Shown: piece after piece, positions 1-7,335 of the stretch
How the letters are laid out: each line of letters begins with the position of its first letter
How positions within the stretch are numbered: the first letter of the stretch is position 1
Origin: JAIVGZ01 sp964552205
Lineage (GTDB): Bacteria > Pseudomonadota > Gammaproteobacteria > Natronospirales > JAIVGZ01
DNA: 25,088 bases
Direction of reading: 5' to 3'
Assembly (NCBI GenBank): GCA_964552205.1
Contig: CAZKFT010000028.1
Location: 1 to 25,088 of the forward strand
The notes under the pieces: model-generated
Databases searched by the model: none
Told to the model about the DNA's origin: nothing
Seen by the model: the letters and a program-made list of their open reading frames with translations, nothing else
Translations under genes and position numbers: made by a program

Positions 1-51
1 CTGGATGCGACAGACTGGCCTCTTCTTGCCTGGCGCGCACTACGGGGTTGA
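1..51 (+). CDS. hpnC: C-terminal tail of an upstream gene, probably squalene synthase HpnC (partial)
   Basis: Frame 1 is open from the window edge to a TGA at 49-51 and encodes only 16 residues, ending WRALRG. The call rests mainly on context. The next two genes are hpnD and hpnE, and hpnC normally precedes them in hpnCDE squalene operons; its stop lies five bases before the hpnD ATG. HpnC converts presqualene diphosphate to hydroxysqualene. The tail is too short to prove the family, so this is an inference from operon order, supported by a tryptophan- and arginine-rich C-terminus. Confidence 0.45.
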   Translation: MDATDWPLLAWRALRG

Positions 52-56
52 ACCGG

Positions 57-920
57 ATGTCTCCAGACGAATACTGCCAGGAACGGACTTCGCGTAGCGG
101 CTCGAACTTCGCGTTCGCCTTCCAGTTTCTTCCGGAACTGCAGCGCAAGGGCATCATCGCGCTCTACGCGTATTGTCGTGAAGTGGATGACGTCGTTGAC
201 AATGTACGCGAGCCCGATGTTGCTAGAGCGAAACTCGGTTGGTGGCGAGAAGAAACCGAGCGCCTGTTTGCGGGCACCCCTACCCATCCGGTGACGCGTG
301 CCCTTGCCGAAGTCCGCAAGCACGCTGACCTGCAGCCCGAGTACTTTCACGAGATTCTCGATGGCATGCAGATGGACCTTGATCACGAAGGCTTCGAGAC
401 CTACAGCGAACTGTTGCTCTACTGCTGGCGTGCAGCCGGCGTGGTGGGTCTTTTGTCCGCGTCCATTTTCGGTTTTGATGACCGCGGGACGGAAAAGTAC
501 GCCACCGAGCTCGGCACCGCATTCCAACTCACCAATATCCTGCGGGATGTCGGTGAGGACGCGAGACGCGGCCGTGTGTATTTGGCTCGCGAGGACCTCA
601 GCAAGCATGCAGTGACCGCAGACGACCTCACGGCAACGGTCACGCCCGCCGCGCTGCAGGCCTGTCTCCGGGAATATGGGGAACGTGCGGCGGCGTACTA
701 CGATCGCGCGATGGCAGCACTTCCGGAGGGCGACCGCTACCGCCAACGCAGCGGCCTCATCATGGCTGCCATCTACCGTCGCCTGCTGGACCAGATCAAG
801 GCGAATGACTATCGCGTGCTGGAGAAGCGCACACGCGTGAACCCGATGCGCAAAATGTGGCTGGCCTGGCGTACCGCTTCGGCTGAAGAGCGCAGACACC
901 TGCGGCAACAACGGACATGA
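57..920 (+). CDS. hpnD: Presqualene diphosphate synthase HpnD
   Basis: Encodes a 287-residue squalene/phytoene synthase-family enzyme. Both aspartate-rich Mg-diphosphate-binding motifs are present: DDVVD near residues 44-48, and NILRDVGED followed by RGRVYL near residues 160-176. HpnD joins two farnesyl diphosphates into presqualene diphosphate, the first step of the HpnCDE route to squalene for hopanoids or related lipids. I chose the ATG at 57, so the protein starts MSPDEYC as family members usually do, with GGGG at 44-47 as a weak ribosome site. An in-frame TTG at 48 that overlaps the preceding stop is the alternative. The stop overlaps the hpnE start by 4 bp (ATGA), indicating one mRNA. 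A carotenoid (phytoene) synthase is the main alternative, but the downstream HpnE and upstream tail favour squalene. Confidence 0.9.
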   Translation: MSPDEYCQERTSRSGSNFAFAFQFLPELQRKGIIALYAYCREVDDVVDNVREPDVARAKLGWWREETERLFAGTPTHPVTRALAEVRKHADLQPEYFHEILDGMQMDLDHEGFETYSELLLYCWRAAGVVGLLSASIFGFDDRGTEKYATELGTAFQLTNILRDVGEDARRGRVYLAREDLSKHAVTADDLTATVTPAALQACLREYGERAAAYYDRAMAALPEGDRYRQRSGLIMAAIYRRLLDQIKANDYRVLEKRTRVNPMRKMWLAWRTASAEERRHLRQQRT

Positions 921-2212
921 GCACGCCTGCCATTGCCGTGGTCGGCGCGGGCTGGGCCGGCATCGCAGCCGCAGTCGCGCTGGTGAATGCTGGCAAGCGG
1001 GTCGTGCTGTTCGAAGCCGGGCCGCAACCTGGTGGTCGTGCCCGCACCGCACCCGCGTTGGGGGTGGACGTGGACAACGGCCAGCACATCGCCATCGGCG
1101 CGTATTCGGCAACCTTGGACCTCCTTGCCACACTCGGCATTCCATCAGAGCGGGTCTTTGCACGATATGGGGTCCGTCTGGATCAGATTGGGCCGGATGG
1201 ACCGCGTATCTCCTTGCGCGCGTCAAAGGGTGCCGGCCGCTTGCAACTGGCATTTGCCTTCCTGAGTGCCAAAGGACTTTCAAGTAAGGACAAGTTCGCA
1301 ATCATTCGCCACTGGTCCCGTTTGATGGAAGCGCCACCGGAAGAAGCAACCGTTTCGGATTGGCTGAGCGACAGTCGGCAACCTGCCGCGGCCATCAACC
1401 TGCTATGGAATCCACTCTGTATCGCCACGCTGAACACGCTTCCGGAACAGGCATCCGCCAAGGTATTCGGGCGCGTCCTGCGCGAGGCCTTCGGCGCGGG
1501 TACCCGAGGTGCCGCGGACCTGTTGCTGCCGGCCTCCGACCTGGGCTCGGTCATGCCTGGGCCCGCCGTGGAGTGGCTGGCTCGTCGCGGTGCTGAGATC
1601 TGTTTGGGCGAGCGCGTCACCGGCCTTGCCATGGGCTCGGAGATCACCGCGGTCACCACGACGCGCAATGCCCACCCCGTATCTGCTGCCATACTCGCCG
1701 TTCCACCGGATGCGTGCGCGCGTCTGGTGCAACCATTTGCTGCGTTTGCTGGCTTGCTTGAGCATTGCGAACAGTTCGCGACCCAACCCATCTGCACCAT
1801 CTACCTACGCTACGCAGAGACCGCTAGTCTTGAATTCCCTTTGCTCGGCCTGCACGGCACCACCACGCAATGGCTGGTGGATCGCCGGGTTGCGGGTCAG
1901 CCCGGCATCATCGCCGCCATCATCAGCGCCGAGGGCCCACACATGAATCTGGACAACGACGCTTTGGTGGCGCTGGTGACCCAGGAAATTGGTGACTGCG
2001 TTCCAAGCCTAGGCGAACCCTCCGATGCCCGCGTCATCCGCGAGAAGCGCGCGACTTTTGCCGTAACACCCGCCATAGAACCATTGCGCCCAAGCACGCG
2101 GACCGCGTGCGCGAACTTATTGTTGGCGGGAGACTGGACCGCAACTGATTTACCACCCACGCTGGAAGGTGCGGTCCGGAGCGGGTACGCTGCCGCCGCA
2201 GAATTGATTTAA
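917..2212 (+). CDS. hpnE: Hydroxysqualene dehydroxylase HpnE (FAD-dependent amine oxidase/desaturase family)
   Basis: A 431-residue flavoprotein. The N-terminus has the dinucleotide-binding fold VVGAGWAGIAAA (residues 8-19), with an acidic residue ending strand 2 (FEAG) and the GGRART motif that follows. The C-terminus has the second FAD contact, AGDWTATDLPPTLEGAVRSG, typical of the phytoene desaturase/amine oxidase superfamily. HpnE removes the hydroxyl of hydroxysqualene to give squalene, completing the HpnCDE pathway. It starts at an ATG overlapping the hpnD stop by 4 bp, so the two are probably translationally coupled. No squalene-hopene cyclase gene lies in the window, so whether the squalene feeds hopanoids cannot be decided here. 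Confidence 0.9.
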   Translation: MSTPAIAVVGAGWAGIAAAVALVNAGKRVVLFEAGPQPGGRARTAPALGVDVDNGQHIAIGAYSATLDLLATLGIPSERVFARYGVRLDQIGPDGPRISLRASKGAGRLQLAFAFLSAKGLSSKDKFAIIRHWSRLMEAPPEEATVSDWLSDSRQPAAAINLLWNPLCIATLNTLPEQASAKVFGRVLREAFGAGTRGAADLLLPASDLGSVMPGPAVEWLARRGAEICLGERVTGLAMGSEITAVTTTRNAHPVSAAILAVPPDACARLVQPFAAFAGLLEHCEQFATQPICTIYLRYAETASLEFPLLGLHGTTTQWLVDRRVAGQPGIIAAIISAEGPHMNLDNDALVALVTQEIGDCVPSLGEPSDARVIREKRATFAVTPAIEPLRPSTRTACANLLLAGDWTATDLPPTLEGAVRSGYAAAAELI

Positions 2213-2221
2213 GGGAAGCCC

Positions 2222-2980
2222 ATGAACATCGACAAGATTCCAGCAGGATACCAACCGCAATCTGACTCCCTGCAGGGACGCATCATTCTGATGACCGGCG
2301 CGAGCGATGGGCTCGGCCGGGCCACTGCAGAGCTTGCTGCAGCCTGTGGCGCGACGCTAATCCTGCTTGGGCGCAGCGCGAAGAAACTGGAGGTGGTGGC
2401 GGATGCAATTGAAGCTGCAGGCCACACCTCTCCGCGACTTCATGCGATGGACTTCAGTACTGCGGTCTGGAACGACTATCTGGCGCTGGCCCATACCCTG
2501 GCAGACGAGTTTGGCCATCTGGATGGCCTGCTGAATAATGCCGGCATCCTCGGTGACCGTGCACCCCTGCTGCATTACGACGCAATGACCTGGCAGAAGG
2601 TCATGACCGTCAACCTGACTGCACCGTTCCTGTTGACCCGGGCTTGCCTGGGGCTGCTTGGTCAGTCGCAGGGCGCCAGCGTGGTCTTTGTCAGTAGCGG
2701 TGTCGGCCGAAAAGGGTATGCACACTGGGGCGCTTACGCCGTCTCAAAGTTCGGGATAGAGGGCTTGAGTCAAGTTCTTGCAGAGGAAACCGCGGACAAC
2801 ACCCATATCCGAGTGAATGCACTCAACCCAGGCGCCGTCCGCACGGGGATGCGCCAAGCGGCCTACCCCGCGGAAGATCCGAATCGACTTCCCGCACCTG
2901 CAGATATCGCCCCGGCCTTTGTTTGGCTACTGGGCCCGGACAGCGCATCTCACACCGGCAAATCTTTCGACGCCCAGTAG
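2222..2980 (+). CDS. yciK: Short-chain dehydrogenase/reductase, YciK type
   Basis: A 252-residue classical SDR. It has the cofactor motif TGASDGLG (25-32), NNAG (105-108), the catalytic serine in VFVSSG (158-159) and YAVSK with catalytic Tyr172 and Lys176. Arg51 after strand 2 suggests NADP preference. Overall sequence resembles E. coli YciK, whose substrate is unknown. It begins 9 bp after hpnE with a good ribosome site (AAGGGAAG, 2213-2220) and may be read from the same transcript. E. coli yciK also lies close to rluB, as here. Its last 31 bases overlap the end of the convergent DoxX gene. Confidence 0.85.
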   Translation: MNIDKIPAGYQPQSDSLQGRIILMTGASDGLGRATAELAAACGATLILLGRSAKKLEVVADAIEAAGHTSPRLHAMDFSTAVWNDYLALAHTLADEFGHLDGLLNNAGILGDRAPLLHYDAMTWQKVMTVNLTAPFLLTRACLGLLGQSQGASVVFVSSGVGRKGYAHWGAYAVSKFGIEGLSQVLAEETADNTHIRVNALNPGAVRTGMRQAAYPAEDPNRLPAPADIAPAFVWLLGPDSASHTGKSFDAQ

Positions 2981-3294
2981 CTCCAGCCGCGCCAAGCGGC
3001 CAAGCCCATGATGATCGCAGCGATGACCAACATCATCCATTCCCCATGCAGGACGTGCGTCCCCACCGCTCCGATCATGAAAACGGCCAGGGCGCTGGCC
3101 GCAAGGCCTGACAGGCGCGGAATCAAGAGTCCAATACCGCCTGCCACTTCCAGCAAACCGGCCAAGTACATGAACCACAGCGGGTAGCCCCAACGGGTGA
3201 ATGCTTCAATCTCGAACGCTATCCCTGCAAGCTTCGCGCCTCCCGACGCCAGGAATATCAGCGCCAGTATCCATGAAACAACTTTAAGAGCCAT
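2950..3294 (-). CDS. DoxX family small membrane protein
   Basis: A 114-residue protein with four predicted membrane helices, beginning with a hydrophobic helix ending ...ASGGAKLAG, as DoxX/DoxD-like proteins do. A GGIGLLIPRLSGLAA segment near the middle is typical of the family. It starts 2 bp beyond the rluB stop with a ribosome site (AAAGGA) embedded in the end of rluB, so it is the last gene of the minus-strand operon. DoxX relatives are inner-membrane proteins linked to quinone or thiosulfate redox systems and redox stress; the actual role here is unknown. Its 3' end overlaps yciK convergently. Confidence 0.8.
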   Translation of the reverse strand: MALKVVSWILALIFLASGGAKLAGIAFEIEAFTRWGYPLWFMYLAGLLEVAGGIGLLIPRLSGLAASALAVFMIGAVGTHVLHGEWMMLVIAAIIMGLAAWRGWSYWASKDLPV

Positions 3295-3296
3295 GC

Positions 3297-3686
3297 TTAT
3301 TCCTTTGTTTTAAATGGTCTTTGTCTTCTGGACTTCGCGACCACCTGCTTACGCGGAAGCTTGGGCAGACGGGAAGGGCCTCCCCCACGTTTTGGGACAG
3401 GTCCCTGCTGTGGTTCTAGACCGGCAATTTGGACGATTGATTGCATCTCCTCAGGAGTCGCGTCGCGGTAACGCCCCCGACTCAACCGAGGCGGCAAGGT
3501 AATGGGTCCGTAGCGAACTCGCATCAGGCGGCTCACCTGCAGGTCCTGGCTCTCCCACAGGCGACGAACTTCACGATTCCGCCCTTCTTTGAGTACGACA
3601 TGGAACCAACGGTTGGCCCCATCACCTCCGGCGGCGATGACCTGTTCAAAGCGGGCCTCACCGTCCCCGATGTCCACACCCTTCAG
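3297..3686 (-). CDS. rluB: 23S rRNA pseudouridine synthase RluB, C-terminal part (5' end lost in assembly gap)
   Basis: The visible 129 residues are the C-terminal half of an RsuA/RluB-family pseudouridine synthase. The signature is a WFHVVLKEGRNREVRRLWES block followed by VSRLMRVRYGPITLP. The tail is basic and disordered (many K, R, P, G). RluB modifies U2605 of E. coli 23S rRNA. The N-terminal S4 domain and the catalytic-aspartate motif (GRLDxxTSG in the family) are missing because the gene runs into the 100-N gap at 3687. The frame continues through the N run into scpB, producing a false fusion ORF. Order scpA-scpB-rluB is a common arrangement in proteobacteria. Confidence 0.88.
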   Translation of the reverse strand: MKGVDIGDGEARFEQVIAAGGDGANRWFHVVLKEGRNREVRRLWESQDLQVSRLMRVRYGPITLPPRLSRGRYRDATPEEMQSIVQIAGLEPQQGPVPKRGGGPSRLPKLPRKQVVAKSRRQRPFKTKE

Positions 3687-3786
3687 NNNNNNNNNNNNNN
3701 NNNNNNNNNNNNNNNNNNNNNNNNNNNNNNNNNNNNNNNNNNNNNNNNNNNNNNNNNNNNNNNNNNNNNNNNNNNNNNNNNNNNNN
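3687..3786. other. Assembly gap (100 N) between rluB and scpB
   Basis: Exactly 100 unknown bases. The left flank encodes mid-RluB and the right flank encodes ScpB up to about residue 152. The missing ScpB C-terminus plus the RluB S4 domain and catalytic region should need several hundred bases, so 100 N is a placeholder rather than a measured length. Confidence 0.99.
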
Positions 3787-4244
3787 CGGGTGGTCCCATA
3801 CAGCGCCGGCCGCCCGGGGACGTCACGATGGCCGACGATGCGGACCCACTCACGTTCCAGCAAGGTCTTCATGATGGAAGTGCTAACCGTAACCCCTCGT
3901 ACATCCTCGATTTCGCCGCGGGTAATGGGTTGGCGGTAGGCAATGAGCGCAAGCGTTTCCAACAGCGCACGCGAGTACCGAGTTGGGCGTTCCTCCCACA
4001 AGCGCCCCACCCACTCGGAGAAACCCTCACGGATCTGGATGCGCCAACCGCTGGCGACCTGCTTCAACTCGAAAGAACGACCCTCGTAGTCCGCTTCCAG
4101 AGCCGCCAGGGCTTCACGCGCAGCATCTCGCGTCGGCTGTTCCGCTGGCTCTCCGAACACGGCCATGAGCTGGTCCAAGTTGAGTGGGCGCCCTGCTGCG
4201 AGCAACGCCGCCTCGATGATGCGTTTGATCTGTTCCGTATTCAT
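3787..4244 (-). CDS. scpB: Segregation and condensation protein ScpB (3' end lost in assembly gap)
   Basis: The visible 152 residues start MNTEQIKRIIEAALLAAGRPL and contain the two winged-helix domains of ScpB. The hallmark segment ALLETLALIAYRQPITRGEIEDVRG is near residues 92-116, and the second hallmark, GRPALYGTT, sits at the gap. ScpB dimers bind ScpA and bridge the SMC heads in the bacterial condensin complex; smc itself lies about 8 kb to the right. The start overlaps the scpA stop by 4 bp (ATGA), so translation is probably coupled. Roughly 25-60 C-terminal residues are hidden in the gap. Confidence 0.92.
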
Positions 4245-5083
4245 TGCCCGGTACCCTCGTCGAATGCGATGTCACCATCGGCTGCCGAGGCCGATGCTGC
4301 CTTGATATGGATTGGCGCGTACGGTTCTGCCTGCACTATCTCAACCAGGGACTCCTTGATCAGCTCAAGGATGGCGAGAAAAGTGACCACAACACCCATG
4401 CGTCCCTCTTCTGCGGTGAAAAGGCTACTGAAGTCGGTGAAGGTATCAGCGTGCAGGACGCGTAGCACGTCACTCATGCGTTGCCGCACCGACAATGCCT
4501 CGCGTTGTATATGGTGGTGCGCAAACATCTCGGAACGATGAAGCGCTTCGCGGAACGCCAACAACAATTCCTTGAGCGTCACCTCCGGCATCAGCTGGAG
4601 CACCTTGCGCGGCGGTGATTCCGCGGAGGCCTGGAACACGTCACGATGGACACGCTTCAAGGAGTCCATGTCTTCGGCTGCCTGCTTGTAGCGCTCATAC
4701 TCCTGAAGACGACGGATGAGCTCAGCACGCGGGTCGTCCTCGTCATCTTCGTTACCGGCAGGGCGCGGCAACAACATGCGCGATTTGATCTCCGCAAGCA
4801 TGGCCGCCATCACCAGGTACTCCGCAGCCAACTCGAGGCGCAAGTGTTGCATGAGGTCTATGTACCCCATGTACTGGCGTGTAATCTCCGCAATCGGAAT
4901 ATCCAGCACGTCCAGATTCTGGCGCTTGATCAGATATAACAAGAGGTCCAGTGGCCCCTCGAAGGTCTCGAGGAAGACTTCCAACGCATCGGGCGGAATG
5001 TACAGGTCGCGCGGCAACGACAAGACCGGCGTACCCTGCACAATCGCGAACGGCATCTCCGACTGTTCAGGTTGTGTGGTCAT
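4241..5083 (-). CDS. scpA: Segregation and condensation protein ScpA
   Basis: A 280-residue kleisin. The N-terminal domain carries the diagnostic FEGPLDLLLYLIKRQNLDVL (near residues 41-60) and then YLVMAAMLAEIKSRMLLP, which contacts the SMC head and neck. The C-terminal winged helix (VVVTFLAILELIKESLVEIVQ) binds the other SMC head. The linker is acidic (EDDEDD). Slightly longer than average because of an N-terminal extension and an Ala/Asp-rich tail. The start overlaps the trpS stop by 4 bp and the stop overlaps the scpB start by 4 bp, so trpS-scpA-scpB form one translationally coupled unit. Confidence 0.93.
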   Translation of the reverse strand: MTTQPEQSEMPFAIVQGTPVLSLPRDLYIPPDALEVFLETFEGPLDLLLYLIKRQNLDVLDIPIAEITRQYMGYIDLMQHLRLELAAEYLVMAAMLAEIKSRMLLPRPAGNEDDEDDPRAELIRRLQEYERYKQAAEDMDSLKRVHRDVFQASAESPPRKVLQLMPEVTLKELLLAFREALHRSEMFAHHHIQREALSVRQRMSDVLRVLHADTFTDFSSLFTAEEGRMGVVVTFLAILELIKESLVEIVQAEPYAPIHIKAASASAADGDIAFDEGTGQ

Positions 5084-5985
5084 ATGTAATTCAACCCCAT
5101 CACCTGACGCACATCAGACAGCGTGTCGTCGGCGACATCTCGCGCATGTTCGATGCCTTCAGCAAGAATGGTGCGCACTGTCTGCGGGTCTGAGGCAATT
5201 TCCTCCGCGCGCTCACGAATCGGCGCAATCTCCGCCTCGACCGCATCAATGACCGGTTGTTTGCATTCGAGGCAGCCGATGCCGGCACTACGACACCCCT
5301 GCTGCACCCAGTCGCGGGTGGAATCGTCCGAATACACTTTGTGCCACGCCCAGACCGGGCACTTCTCCGGTTCACCGGGGTCGTTCCGCCGTACCCGGGC
5401 CGGATCGGTTGGCATGCGCTTGATCTTCTCCACCACGCTGTCGGTGGGTTCACGCAAGGCAATCGTGTTGTTGTAGGACTTTGACATCTTCTGGCCATCG
5501 AGCCCGGGCATCTTNNNNNNNNNNNNNNNNNNNNNNNNNNNNNNNNNNNNNNNNNNNNNNNNNNNNNNNNNNNNNNNNNNNNNNNNNNNNNNNNNNNNNN
5601 NNNNNNNNNNNNNNCGGAGCTTTTCCTGCTGGTCCTTGTAGCTGGGAACACGCTCAAGCCAACCGAGCGGGGTCACCATGGACAACAACAGATGCAATTC
5701 CGCATGGTCCTGTACCCGCGATTGCAGGAACAATGTAGCCCGACCTGGGTCCACTCCCACCGCAAGCCAGTCCACCAACATATCAATGGAAGCCTGACCG
5801 ATTTCGCGTGGATCTTCGTAGTGCGTGGTCAACGCATGCCAGTCGGCAACGAAGAAGAAGCACTCGTACTCGTGCTGGAGTTTCACCCAGTTCTTGAGTA
5901 CGCCGTGAAAGTGACCAAGATGCAACGCACCAGTCGGGCGCATGCCCGATACGACCCGTTGGTCCGCACCTACGATTGCGTTCAA
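5080..5985 (-). CDS. trpS: Tryptophanyl-tRNA synthetase (interrupted by assembly gap)
   Basis: A class I aminoacyl-tRNA synthetase charging tRNA-Trp. The N-terminal 123 residues have SGMRPTGALHLGHFHG (HxGH motif) and PLGWLERVPSYKDQ. After the N run come PGLDGQKMSKSYNNT (KMSKS loop) and a C-terminal domain with the cysteine-containing block GCRSAGIGCLECKQPVID. Start is a TTG at 5985, preceded by a good ribosome site (GGGAG) that overlaps the end of the M50 gene; no better in-frame start gives the full HxGH region. The family segment with QxADI and VPVGxDQ falls inside the gap. About 70-130 residues are probably missing, more than the 33 codons the N run represents. Confidence 0.93.
   Translation of the reverse strand: MNAIVGADQRVVSGMRPTGALHLGHFHGVLKNWVKLQHEYECFFFVADWHALTTHYEDPREIGQASIDMLVDWLAVGVDPGRATLFLQSRVQDHAELHLLLSMVTPLGWLERVPSYKDQQEKLXXXXXXXXXXXXXXXXXXXXXXXXXXXXXXXXXXKMPGLDGQKMSKSYNNTIALREPTDSVVEKIKRMPTDPARVRRNDPGEPEKCPVWAWHKVYSDDSTRDWVQQGCRSAGIGCLECKQPVIDAVEAEIAPIRERAEEIASDPQTVRTILAEGIEHARDVADDTLSDVRQVMGLNYI
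5515..5614. other. Assembly gap (100 N) inside trpS
   Basis: Exactly 100 unknown bases separating the HxGH-containing half of TrpS from the KMSKS-containing half. The flanks stay in one frame by arithmetic, which has a one-in-three chance of happening and does not prove the length. Confidence 0.99.
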
Positions 5986-5995
5986 ACTCTCTCCC

Positions 5996-6682
5996 TCACA
6001 ACACCACCCCGAAATAAAGACTCACAACAAACAACACTGCGGGCCATAAGACTGTCCCCAGCACGCCAAGCAACAATGCCCCCAACAGAATCCAGATTCC
6101 GAAGGGCTCGATGCGGTCATACTGCCATGACAACCGCCCTGGTAGCAGCGCACTCACTACCCGTCCGCCATCCAGGGGCGGAATCGGCAATAGATTCAGC
6201 AACGCCAACACCACATTCAACATGACACCGGCGATTCCACTGTAAAACAGGAAACGCGCCACTTCCGGCGACGATGCGTGCACTAGCTGAGCAAGGGCAA
6301 TCATTCCCGCCCAGAAAACGGCCTGCACCAGATTGGATAGTGGGCCAGCTACCGCCACCATCGCCATGTCCCGACGGCCACCTTTCAAATTTTCCACCGT
6401 CACCGGAACAGGTTTGGCCCAACCGAAGATGAACCCGGAAAGTAGCAAGGTCGCCGCTGGCACGACCACCGTACCCACCGGGTCGATGTGCTTGATGGGG
6501 TTGAGCGTGAGCCGACCCAACATCTGTGCCGTTCTGTCGCCGCGCAGACGCGCGACCCAGCCGTGGGCGACCTCGTGCAGGGTGATGCCGAATATCAGTG
6601 GTAGCGCCGCAACGGCAAGCAGACTCGGCCGGTCCAGGGACCACAGGCTGTTCAGCAGGCGCGCAGCCTCAATGCCTTCCAT
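5996..6682 (-). CDS. Site-2 protease family (M50) membrane metalloprotease
   Basis: A 228-residue integral membrane protein with about six hydrophobic helices. HEVAH (36-40) gives the zinc-binding histidines and catalytic glutamate, and the third ligand is Asp171 in NLLPIPPLDGGR. The NPIKHIDPVGT stretch (61-71) is typical of the short, PDZ-less YwhC-like branch of M50 rather than RseP. The substrate is unknown. The gene order yciO-M50-trpS-scpA-scpB-rluB is, as I recall it, common in Gammaproteobacteria, so this is a core-genome copy. There is no Shine-Dalgarno sequence before the ATG; instead an exact TATAAT ends 8 nt upstream of it (see promoter entry). Confidence 0.9.
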   Translation of the reverse strand: MEGIEAARLLNSLWSLDRPSLLAVAALPLIFGITLHEVAHGWVARLRGDRTAQMLGRLTLNPIKHIDPVGTVVVPAATLLLSGFIFGWAKPVPVTVENLKGGRRDMAMVAVAGPLSNLVQAVFWAGMIALAQLVHASSPEVARFLFYSGIAGVMLNVVLALLNLLPIPPLDGGRVVSALLPGRLSWQYDRIEPFGIWILLGALLLGVLGTVLWPAVLFVVSLYFGVVL

Positions 6683-6690
6683 GGGCGGCC

Positions 6691-6696
6691 ATTATA
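6691..6696 (-). promoter_or_regulatory. Candidate -10 box for the M50-trpS-scpAB-rluB unit
   Basis: On the minus strand this reads exactly TATAAT and contains the yciO stop codon (TAA). Only 8 nt lie between it and the M50 ATG at 6682, so transcription would start at or within a few bases of the start codon, giving a leaderless mRNA. No good -35 hexamer is visible at the usual spacing, so this is a suggestion. Confidence 0.4.
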
Positions 6697-7318
6697 CCGG
6701 CTCAAACACCGAGGAATCGCCCCGGCCCTCCCTTAATACGATGGCCTCCCCACCTGATAGGTCCACCACGGTGGTGGGTTCCAGACCGCAGTTCCCTCCG
6801 TCGATGATGAGATCCACGAGATGGTCCAGACGCTCGCGCATCTCCTCCGGGTCGGTCATTGGGAGCGCTTCTCCGGGGAGAATGAGGGTGGATGACATCA
6901 GCGGCTCTCCGAGTTCTTCCAGCAAGGCCTGGGTAATGCGATTGTCCGGCACGCGGATGCCGATGGTCCGGCGCTTGGGGTTCTGCAGGCGTCTGGGGAC
7001 TTCGTGGGTGGCTTTCAGGATGAAGGTATATGGCCCTGGCGTGTGGGCCTTGAGAAGTCGGTAAACCCAGTTATCCACCTTGGCGTAAGTCGCGATTTCC
7101 GACAGGTCGCGGCACATCAGGGTGAAGTTGTGTTTGTCGTCGGTCTGGCGAATGCGATGGATACGGTCCATGGCTGGCTTGTCACCGATATGGCAACCCA
7201 CGGCGTAACAGGAGTCGGTCGGATAGACCACCAAGCCGCCACCGTGGATGAAGGTGGCTGCCTGTTGGATCCTCCGTTTCTGTGGATTCTCCGGGTGAAT
7301 CTGCAAGTACTGGGACAT
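6692..7318 (-). CDS. yciO: YciO, YrdC/Sua5-domain protein
   Basis: A 208-residue YrdC-domain protein that closely follows E. coli YciO along its length: it begins MSQYLQIHPENPQ, then VVYPTDSCYAVGC (30-42), RIRQTDDKHNFTLMCRDLSE, and ends in PTTVVDLSGGEAIVLREGRGD. The related TsaC/Sua5 enzymes make threonylcarbamoyl-AMP for tRNA t6A37. YciO has the same fold, but its physiological role is less certain. The start codon is only 17 bp from the divergent yciB start and has no Shine-Dalgarno sequence; TAGAAT lies 9 nt upstream on the minus strand. The 3' end abuts the M50 gene by 9 bp, so the two can be cotranscribed. Confidence 0.92.
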   Translation of the reverse strand: MSQYLQIHPENPQKRRIQQAATFIHGGGLVVYPTDSCYAVGCHIGDKPAMDRIHRIRQTDDKHNFTLMCRDLSEIATYAKVDNWVYRLLKAHTPGPYTFILKATHEVPRRLQNPKRRTIGIRVPDNRITQALLEELGEPLMSSTLILPGEALPMTDPEEMRERLDHLVDLIIDGGNCGLEPTTVVDLSGGEAIVLREGRGDSSVFEPV

Positions 7319-7327
7319 GGAAAGGTG

Positions 7328-7333
7328 ATTCTA
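7328..7333 (-). promoter_or_regulatory. Candidate -10 box for yciO
   Basis: Minus-strand TAGAAT (five of six matches to consensus) 9 nt before the yciO ATG, in the 17-bp gap between divergent starts. It would give a 5' leader of only about 2-4 nt. No clear -35 element. Confidence 0.3.
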
Positions 7334-7335
7334 GT

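Noticed and set aside
3441..4541. Long plus-strand ORF (366 codons) crossing the first N gap
   Set aside because: It is antisense to rluB, scpB and scpA, contains 100 N, and its protein looks like no family.
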